Shown piece by piece: positions 6,594 through 11,434 of a stretch of 11,434 nt of DNA. The DNA lies in contig JASLES010000276.1 in the NCBI GenBank assembly GCA_030151005.1, forward strand, positions 1 to 11,434, given 5' to 3'. Within the stretch, counting starts at the first letter, position 1; each line of letters starts with the position of its first letter. The position numbers and the translations under genes are program-made. The notes under the pieces are model-generated. The model was not told where the DNA came from and searched no databases. It saw nothing but the letters and a program-made list of their open reading frames with translations. The DNA comes from Silvimonas sp. (lineage in GTDB: Bacteria > Pseudomonadota > Gammaproteobacteria > Burkholderiales > Chitinibacteraceae).

Positions 6594-8774
6594 TTAGCGC
6601 GGCTGGAATGCCTTGACGCCGGTTTGCCAGAAAATAAACGCGTATTCATCGGCCAGATGCTCATCAATCTGCTTGCGTGATGAGCCCATACCGTGGCCGG
6701 CATCGTAATCCACGCTCAGAATGACGGGCTTGCCTGATGTGGTGGCCTTTTGCAGGCGTGCAGTCATCTTGCCGACTTCCCACGGTGCGACTCGCGGATC
6801 ATTCACCCCCGTCGTCAACAACACGGCTGGGTAACGGGTGCCATTCTTGACGTGCTGGGTGGAGTCCATGGCCAGCAAATCCTTGAAGCCAGCCTGATTC
6901 TTGATACTGCCAAACTCATCGATATTGTCTGGCCCGTTGGGGGAAAACTCCATACGCACGGTATTGGATGCGCCCACGTCTGACACCACCACCGCAAACA
7001 GCTCCGGTGCTTCGGTCATGGCGCGACCGACGGTGATGCCACCGGCAGAGCCGCCTTCAATGGCCAGATGGTGAGCGTCGGTCCAGCCGTCCTTGATCAG
7101 GCTCTTGCAGCAATCAATCAGATCGCCCCAGGTGTTGTGCTTGTTGGGCCCTTTGCCGGCTTGCCACCAGCGCTTGCCATACTCGCCACCGCCGCGGACA
7201 TGCGCGGTTGCCATCACGCCGCCTTGTTCCAGGAAAGAGATAAACCGGGTAGAGAAATACGGTGAACTGACGATCTGGTACGAACCATAAGCCTGTACCA
7301 GCGTCGGGTTCTTGCCATCACGCTTAAGGCCCTTTTTGGCAACGATGGAAAGCGGCACGCGCGTGCCATCCCGCGCGACGGCAAAGGTTCGGTGAGCCTC
7401 GTACGCCGAGAGGTCGACATCCGGTTGCGCGCACAGGCCGGTGTCGCTGGCTTGTCCGGTGGCCGGGTCAAAGCGGAAGATGGTGAACGGCACCAACCAG
7501 CTTGAGCCGGTAAACCACACTCCATCGATCGTCGAGAGCGCACCCAGACCGTCAATCGAGCCTTCATAGGGCAGTTTGACTTCAACACGTTTGCCGGTGT
7601 CATCAATGCGGCTCAGGGTGTTGTAGCCGCCATCCATCAATTGCAGGTAGAGCCCGTCACGCGCCAGGATCATGGCGCTGACCACCATATCTCCTGCCGG
7701 GCAGACTACCTCGGCCGACTTGATATCCGGTGCTGCCGCGCTGGTACGCAGAATCTGGCCGTTTTGTGCCGCACCATGCGTGCTCAACAGATACAACTGA
7801 TCACCGCGCTGGATTACGTTGTTCACATCATCCGTAACGTCACATACCTTGCGCCAGCCCGGCTTGCCGGCCAGCACATCGGCCAGTTTGGCGCTGTACC
7901 AGGGGTTGGCCAGACGCACGCCGCCCAGCGATGCGGCCAGCACGTAATCAGAAGCCGGATCGGTCTGGATAAACGGAAATTCCAGCGGGTCCACATCAAC
8001 ACCCGGCCATTGCCCGGTGGCCAGCATGCGTTGATCGCTACTGACCGGTGTGCCCAGCTTATGCAGCCAGTTGGCGCTGTCTTGCTGGTAATTCAGATCA
8101 GTGGGTTTACGGCCGGGGGCATAACGGTTGTAGAAAAAGCCGCTGCTGTCCGGCAGCCAACTGGGGCCTGCTTGCGGCGTACGGTCAATTTCTTCTGACA
8201 GATTGGTATTGGTATCGACATCCAGCACGCGCAGGACCGAGTTCTCTGACCCGGCTTTGGACATGCCATAAACCACATACTTGCCATTGGGGGAGGGCAG
8301 CCACCAATCCAGGGCCACATGCGAGCCTTCAATACGCACGATGGTCGGGTCGATCAGCAAATGCTCGGTGGCATCGCCGTCATTACGCATGAACAGCTTG
8401 AAGTTGTCGCCGTTTTTGGGGCGCTTGGAATAAAACACCCGTCCCGGTGCGGGGATGATGGTATTGGGGGATTCCGCGCCGGCAGACAGTTCAGACAAGC
8501 GTTTGGCCAAGGCGGCCCGGCCAGGAATGCCATCCAGTACTTGCCGCGCGTATTGCGCCTGCCCCTTGAGCCACTGTTGCCACTCTGGCGAGTCGGTGTT
8601 TTCCATCCAGCGATACGGGTCTGTCACCTGCACGCCCCACAGGGTTTCTGTCACGGGTTTGAGGCGCGCAGTGGGTGGCCGCGCTATCGCTGCCCACGTG
8701 GGCAAACTGGTCAGCAAGGGCATCGCCCCCAGCATTTTAAGAATATCTCTACGCTGCCAGCCTTGACTTGCCAT
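6594..8774 (-). CDS. Exported prolyl oligopeptidase family serine peptidase (S9A), Tat-type signal
   Basis: This peptidase should cleave short proline-containing peptides after proline. The 726-residue protein has the order typical of the family: an N-terminal TDPYRWMEN block (about 51-59), a beta-propeller region to about residue 450, then an alpha/beta-hydrolase domain. The catalytic triad is visible as Ser576 (EGGSAGG), Asp659 (GVNDPRV) and His694 (DAGHGMG). The preceding HVRGGGEYGKRWWQAG (about 525-540) is also a family hallmark. The N-terminus has a twin-arginine stretch (QRRDILKML, residues 7-15), a short hydrophobic run and a plausible cleavage site near AIA/RPP (about 31), so Tat export to the periplasm is likely. 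I chose ATG 8774 because AGGAG lies 6 nt upstream; the frame is open to 8912, but those extra 46 residues do not look like a signal or a family N-terminus. Confidence 0.95.
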   Translation of the reverse strand: MASQGWQRRDILKMLGAMPLLTSLPTWAAIARPPTARLKPVTETLWGVQVTDPYRWMENTDSPEWQQWLKGQAQYARQVLDGIPGRAALAKRLSELSAGAESPNTIIPAPGRVFYSKRPKNGDNFKLFMRNDGDATEHLLIDPTIVRIEGSHVALDWWLPSPNGKYVVYGMSKAGSENSVLRVLDVDTNTNLSEEIDRTPQAGPSWLPDSSGFFYNRYAPGRKPTDLNYQQDSANWLHKLGTPVSSDQRMLATGQWPGVDVDPLEFPFIQTDPASDYVLAASLGGVRLANPWYSAKLADVLAGKPGWRKVCDVTDDVNNVIQRGDQLYLLSTHGAAQNGQILRTSAAAPDIKSAEVVCPAGDMVVSAMILARDGLYLQLMDGGYNTLSRIDDTGKRVEVKLPYEGSIDGLGALSTIDGVWFTGSSWLVPFTIFRFDPATGQASDTGLCAQPDVDLSAYEAHRTFAVARDGTRVPLSIVAKKGLKRDGKNPTLVQAYGSYQIVSSPYFSTRFISFLEQGGVMATAHVRGGGEYGKRWWQAGKGPNKHNTWGDLIDCCKSLIKDGWTDAHHLAIEGGSAGGITVGRAMTEAPELFAVVVSDVGASNTVRMEFSPNGPDNIDEFGSIKNQAGFKDLLAMDSTQHVKNGTRYPAVLLTTGVNDPRVAPWEVGKMTARLQKATTSGKPVILSVDYDAGHGMGSSRKQIDEHLADEYAFIFWQTGVKAFQPR

Positions 8775-8820
8775 GTGATGCTCCTGTGTGACGGGGTATC
8801 CGTATCGGGGAATAAATATA
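8775..8820 (-). promoter_or_regulatory. Ribosome site and likely -10 box of the peptidase gene
   Basis: On the minus strand AGGAG (8785-8781) sits 6 nt before ATG 8774, a textbook Shine-Dalgarno sequence that settles the start. TATATT (8820-8815) is a good -10 hexamer and would give a leader of about 34 nt. No clear -35 box lies 16-18 nt upstream, so the promoter assignment is tentative; the ribosome site is firm. Confidence 0.55.
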
Positions 8821-9139
8821 AGCAGTACTTGCGGTATGCCATTAACGGCCGGATCGCAGCCTGGATGACGGCGATGCAGTGTGGGCCATTCATCGTCGTA
8901 TGCCAAGGGCATGAGTGCGGTGGCGGTTTACCGGGCATCAGCTCTCGCACTGTGCCGTTCTGACAACGATTTCATACACAAACTGATACGCAAGTGGCGT
9001 GCGTTGGATTCAAACGCTTGTTTACTGCTAGCGTTACCGTCTTGTTACGCGCGGGTGGGGAGCCCTGCTGGTTCTGGCATAACCGGAATTCAGCCGTGAC
9101 AAATCAATACATCATTAGATCAAACGGAATGAACAAAAG
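8821..9139. other. Divergent spacer between peptidase and NHL lipoprotein genes
   Basis: Apart from the peptidase promoter signals at its left end, I see no gene, repeat array or strong hairpin here. The 72-codon plus-strand frame at 8881-9099 has no signal peptide, motif or ribosome site and overlaps likely promoter sequence. The last 40 nt before 9140 are AT-rich, and a GGAA purine stretch (9126-9129) about 10 nt ahead of the ATG is the only ribosome-site candidate for the lipoprotein gene. The promoter of that gene is not obvious. Confidence 0.4.
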
Positions 9140-10477
9140 ATGAAAACAATAAAAAGCGGCGCACAAGCCCTGTGCGTAGTTAGCCTGATGAGCATGTTGT
9201 CGGCCTGTGGCGGTGGCGGTACTGAGACTTCCGCACCTGCTGCTGGCTACAAAGTCGGCGGCACAGTAACGGGCCTGCCGGATGGCGAACCGGTGCTGCT
9301 GCAAAACAGCAATGGGGATACCACCACAGTTGCGGCCAACGGCAGTTTCAGCTTTCCGGCCAGCGTTGGCCGGGGCGCCGCGTATTCGGTCACCATTGCC
9401 AAACAACCTGCCTGGGCTTCTTGCAGTATCAGCCAGCAAAGCGGGACGGCCAATGCGGATGTCTCCAGCGTGCAGTTAAGTTGTGTGGCGGCGCGGGCGC
9501 AGGTCACAACGCTGGCTGCAGCGCAGTCATTCCAGAATCCACTGGGAATCGCGCTGGGGGCAGATGGCACCTTGTATGTCTCTGATGCGACAGCCAATAC
9601 CATCTCTACCCTGGATTCGAACGGACAAGCGCAATTATGGGCGGGTGGCTTTATCAGCATGGCCATGCAGCCAAACGGCTCCATGAGCCAGACTACGGAA
9701 GGCTTGATTGACGGCCCACGCTTGCAGTCCCAGTTTGCTTTTCCGGTTGGCCTGGCGATAGATAAACAAGGCAGTCTGTATGTCGCTGATGATGGCAATC
9801 AGGCTATTCGTAAAATTGCGAACGGGGCTGTTTCTACGCTGGCGGGCAATGGCGGTGGAAATTTTCAGGATGGCCCGACTAGCACCGCCACATTGGCATG
9901 GCCCCATGGTGTGGCTGTAGACGCAGCCGGCAATGTCTACGTCACTGATCCCGGTAATTTCCGCATCCGCAAAATCGGTACAGACGCCATGGTCAGTACC
10001 GTTGCCGGGTCTGGTATTTCGGGCACGCAGGATGGCACGGGGGCGGGCGCTTCGTTTGTGTATCCAAAGGCCATTGCCATCGGGCCAGACGGCAATCTTT
10101 ATGTCGGCGACGTATCGGCTTCCCAGGTGCGTAAAGTTACTCCGGCCGGAGTGGTCACTACCCTTGCGGGCAGCGGGCAGAACGGTTACGCGGATGGTCT
10201 GGGTACGGCTGCCGTCTTCAATGGCGTTACCGGCGTGGCTGTTGACCAGAATGGCACGGTCTATGTCTCTGATTTCAGCAATAACGCCATTCGCCGCATC
10301 TCCCGCAACGGGGTGGTAACGACACTGGCTGGTGGCGGCCCGGCCGGGCTGGTCGATGGCATTGGCAGCGCGGCATCCCTCAACGGTCCGCAACAACTCA
10401 CCGTGGATTCCTTGGGGAATCTCTACGTGGTTGAGAACGGTAGCGGGGCGGTTCGCAAAATTTCTCCCATCCAGTAA
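9140..10477 (+). CDS. NHL-repeat beta-propeller lipoprotein
   Basis: This is a predicted lipid-anchored protein of the cell envelope. A basic N-terminus and hydrophobic run lead to the lipobox LSAC with Cys23 as the modified residue, followed by GGGG. Residues about 37-115 form a small beta-sandwich-like domain (GGTVTGLPDGEPVLLQN ... VTIAKQP ... VQLSC) with Cys95 and Cys115 that could pair; this domain type is common in betaproteobacterial lipoproteins with propellers or adhesive repeats. Six NHL-type repeats follow (about 133-168, 200-235, 253-289, 307-343, 360-397, 415-442). Each has the pattern G-x-A-hydrophobic-D ... G-x-LYV-x-D ... IRKI ... TLAG, enough to close one six-bladed propeller. 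Such propellers bind proteins, RNA or sugars; some are lyases or lactonases, but no catalytic residues can be assigned here. The ligand is unknown. ATG 9140 gives a normal lipoprotein signal. Confidence 0.88.
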   Translation: MKTIKSGAQALCVVSLMSMLSACGGGGTETSAPAAGYKVGGTVTGLPDGEPVLLQNSNGDTTTVAANGSFSFPASVGRGAAYSVTIAKQPAWASCSISQQSGTANADVSSVQLSCVAARAQVTTLAAAQSFQNPLGIALGADGTLYVSDATANTISTLDSNGQAQLWAGGFISMAMQPNGSMSQTTEGLIDGPRLQSQFAFPVGLAIDKQGSLYVADDGNQAIRKIANGAVSTLAGNGGGNFQDGPTSTATLAWPHGVAVDAAGNVYVTDPGNFRIRKIGTDAMVSTVAGSGISGTQDGTGAGASFVYPKAIAIGPDGNLYVGDVSASQVRKVTPAGVVTTLAGSGQNGYADGLGTAAVFNGVTGVAVDQNGTVYVSDFSNNAIRRISRNGVVTTLAGGGPAGLVDGIGSAASLNGPQQLTVDSLGNLYVVENGSGAVRKISPIQ

Positions 10478-10567
10478 AACCCGGCAAGCGGGGCGGGATT
10501 GAGTGGCTCAGAGCCGCCAATACTGCCCCTTGGTTCAGGCATCTGAAAAACCTTGGGATCAAGCCAA

Positions 10568-11053
10568 ATGAAGTGCGTTTTTGTTGTGGCCAGAGCCGTT
10601 CTGGCTTCGGCCAGCGTCGTGTGCGTACTCAGCGGTTGTGTCGGTGCGGGTACCGTGACCACCCGACAGTTCCCGCACAAGGTTGCGCCGGGTGGAAGTA
10701 ACCCGTGCCCCAAACCGGATGAAACTGGCGAGATTACCTGGTGCGAATACGCAGCAGCGCAAGCGGTGACGCCAGACAGCGTCAAAGCCATGTGGGGCGA
10801 GCCCAAATCAGACAAGGTTGATGGCCCGCATGAGGAGTTGGTCTACAACCGCAGTGTGGCCTGGCGGGGCGCGACGGTATTCGTGGGGATCGCCATTCCG
10901 CTGGTTGCACCCGTTGGGCACAACGAAACCACGCTGGATTTCACCGATGGCCATCTGGACCAGGTGATCTGGGAGCGTGCTGATTCTAACGACGCTGTAT
11001 GCGGGCTCCACTCAGAAGGTCCTGACCCCGTCGGGTGTGTCACTCACTGGTGA
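10568..11053 (+). CDS. Small Cys-containing lipoprotein of unknown function
   Basis: A 161-residue hypothetical lipoprotein. The signal sequence ends in the lipobox LSGC with Cys24 as the acylated residue. The mature part has four further cysteines (47, 59, 145, 157), suggesting two disulphides in the periplasm, and a hydrophobic stretch at about 103-116 (TVFVGIAIPLVAPVG) followed by TTLDFTDGHLDQVIW. That ending recalls the short beta-strand pair of small outer-membrane assembly-type lipoproteins, where a residue change in a formula-like 'W G x P' segment (MWGEPKS, about 75-81) is also common, but I cannot assign a family. I chose ATG 10568 over the in-frame TTG at 10553 because it gives a normal lipoprotein signal. 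The gene lies 90 nt after the NHL lipoprotein gene on the same strand, with no strong terminator between, so co-transcription is possible. Confidence 0.75.
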   Translation: MKCVFVVARAVLASASVVCVLSGCVGAGTVTTRQFPHKVAPGGSNPCPKPDETGEITWCEYAAAQAVTPDSVKAMWGEPKSDKVDGPHEELVYNRSVAWRGATVFVGIAIPLVAPVGHNETTLDFTDGHLDQVIWERADSNDAVCGLHSEGPDPVGCVTHW

Positions 11054-11149
11054 CAATCGGGCGGCGAAGATGAAAAGTCGGTCTGTGCCTGCTCAATGTC
11101 AATTCGTCGCCTGCCCAAAGTCAACATGCCCGCCATCAAGCAAGAACAC

Positions 11150-11180
11150 TTGCCCGCCGCCCCGCACCAATCGGTATAAT
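11150..11180 (+). promoter_or_regulatory. Sigma-70-like promoter with perfect TATAAT box
   Basis: TATAAT at 11175-11180 matches the consensus exactly and is followed by a GC-rich discriminator (GCGGGCC), as in promoters of stable RNAs under stringent control. The best -35 candidate, TTGCCC at 11150-11155, is 19 nt away, longer than ideal. Transcription would start near 11187. The tRNA begins about 180 nt further on, so this promoter probably serves another transcript or a long tRNA precursor. Confidence 0.55.
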
Positions 11181-11186
11181 GCGGGC

Positions 11187-11326
11187 CATTGCCGGGGGTA
11201 CATGCCGGTGGTGGTCTGCACTTGCCACTGCCTGCAGCAGACGTCCGACACGTGGAAACGACCAGAAATGCAGGACTATGAGCCTTAAGGCCACCTGCGC
11301 AAATAACCCCGTTAAACCGGCTTTTT
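11187..11326 (+). ncRNA. Candidate structured small RNA upstream of tRNA-Arg
   Basis: From the inferred start after the TATAAT box to a T5 run (11322-11326), the sequence can fold with its ends paired. GCCG (11191-11194) pairs with CGGC (11318-11321), and GGGGT (11195-11199) with ACCCC (11306-11310), leaving a 7-nt bulge. Inside, GCCGGTGG (11204-11211) pairs with CCACCTGC (11291-11298) with one mismatch. GTCTGC (11214-11219) pairs with GCAGAC (11237-11242), and GTCC (11243-11246) with GGAC (11273-11276). CGT-GGAA-ACG (11251-11260) makes a small GNRA-type loop. This is promoter, closed stem and T-tract in one unit of about 140 nt. It lacks the conserved loop of SRP RNA, and I do not recognise 6S, tmRNA or a riboswitch. 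It could instead be a tRNA leader or the mRNA of the 28-codon ORF inside it. Confidence 0.35.
11202..11288 (+). CDS. Candidate 28-aa Cys-rich mini-ORF
   Basis: ATG at 11202 opens a 28-codon frame ending at TAA 11288, about 15 nt after the inferred transcription start. The product would have a hydrophobic MPVVV start, then a CTCHC cluster (residues 6-10) and a polar, acidic tail. Four potential metal ligands in five residues is unusual for a chance peptide. GGGGG (11194-11198) lies only 3 nt before the ATG, closer than normal for a ribosome site, and is also used in the closing stem of the proposed RNA. The C-x-C-H arrangement faintly recalls the start of bacterioferritin-associated ferredoxin, but nothing after it fits. 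Treat as speculative. Confidence 0.22.
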   Translation: MPVVVCTCHCLQQTSDTWKRPEMQDYEP

Positions 11327-11368
11327 GCAAGAGTTTCATGGAGATAGCGGGTTTTGGTTGTCTGGCAT

Positions 11369-11434
11369 GTCTCCATAGTTAAATGGATATAACAAGCCCC
11401 TCCTAAGGGCTAGTTGCAGGTTCGATTCCTGCTG
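11369..11434 (+). tRNA. tRNA-Arg (anticodon CCT), 3' end cut by window
   Basis: The cloverleaf reads clearly: acceptor GTCTCCA (11369-11375), D stem GTTA/TAAC (11378-11381 / 11390-11393), anticodon stem AGCCC/GGGCT with loop CTCCTAA and anticodon CCT at 11402-11404, and T stem GCAGG/CCTGC with loop TTCGATT. Only the first two bases of the 3' acceptor strand (TG) are inside the window; they pair correctly with the CA at positions 6-7. This tRNA reads AGG codons, which are rare in many Proteobacteria. I cannot see whether CCA is encoded or whether an integrated element follows. Confidence 0.95.

Noticed and set aside
8319..8963. 214-codon plus-strand frame across the peptidase 5' end
   Set aside because: Mostly antisense to the peptidase gene; no signal, motif or ribosome site.
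10534..10547. TTCAG-GCAT-CTGAA hairpin between the two lipoprotein genes as terminator
   Set aside because: The stem is short and AT-rich and is followed by A residues rather than T, so termination on the plus strand is not supported.
11059..11116. Terminator for the small lipoprotein gene (GGGC-GGCGA pairing with TCGCC-T-GCCC)
   Set aside because: The loop is about 40 nt long, the stem has a bulge and no T-tract follows.
10977..11288. 103-codon frame starting inside the small lipoprotein gene
   Set aside because: Its first part overlaps a supported gene in another frame. Only the last 28 codons, after the promoter, are worth considering and are listed separately.
11187..11326. 4.5S (SRP) RNA
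   Set aside because: The conserved GGAAGGAAGCAGC-type apical loop is missing; only a short GGAAACG is present.

Overview
The window looks like a chromosomal segment of a Gram-negative betaproteobacterium. That is inferred from the E. coli-like NarK/NarG pair, the R773-like ArsC, the two lipoproteins with clear lipoboxes and the general codon style. A Neisseriales-type organism would fit, but the sequence alone does not settle it. No insertion sequence, phage gene or CRISPR array is visible.

Layout. Positions 1-4228 (minus strand) hold narK followed by narG, the start of a respiratory nitrate reductase operon. NarG runs off the left edge with its reading frame open, and narH, narJ and narI would be expected beyond it. 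Positions 4229-4697 form a long divergent intergenic region. It contains an unlisted 55-codon ORF and a set of inverted repeats ahead of a plus-strand DMT/EamA exporter gene (4698-5558). The exporter converges, with no gap, on a minus-strand arsC-ogt pair (arsenate reductase and O6-alkylguanine-DNA alkyltransferase; 5559-6526). Upstream of that pair lies a minus-strand gene for an exported prolyl oligopeptidase-family peptidase (6594-8774), ending in a strong intrinsic terminator just before arsC. A 365-bp divergent spacer follows. Then come two plus-strand lipoprotein genes: a six-repeat NHL beta-propeller protein (9140-10477) and a small cysteine-containing lipoprotein (10568-11053). The right edge holds a perfect TATAAT box, a candidate structured small RNA that also carries a 28-codon Cys-rich ORF, and a tRNA-Arg(CCT) cut by the window end.

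How the parts work together. narK and narG form a functional unit: nitrate uptake and nitrite release feeding the membrane-bound nitrate reductase. arsC and ogt are probably one transcript with translational coupling, although their biochemistry is unrelated. The exporter, peptidase and lipoproteins are ordinary accessory functions.

The two places most worth a second look are non-coding or small-ORF regions: the leader of the EamA exporter gene (about 4434-4697) and the promoter-hairpin-terminator unit at about 11150-11326. Neither matches a known RNA family that I recognise.
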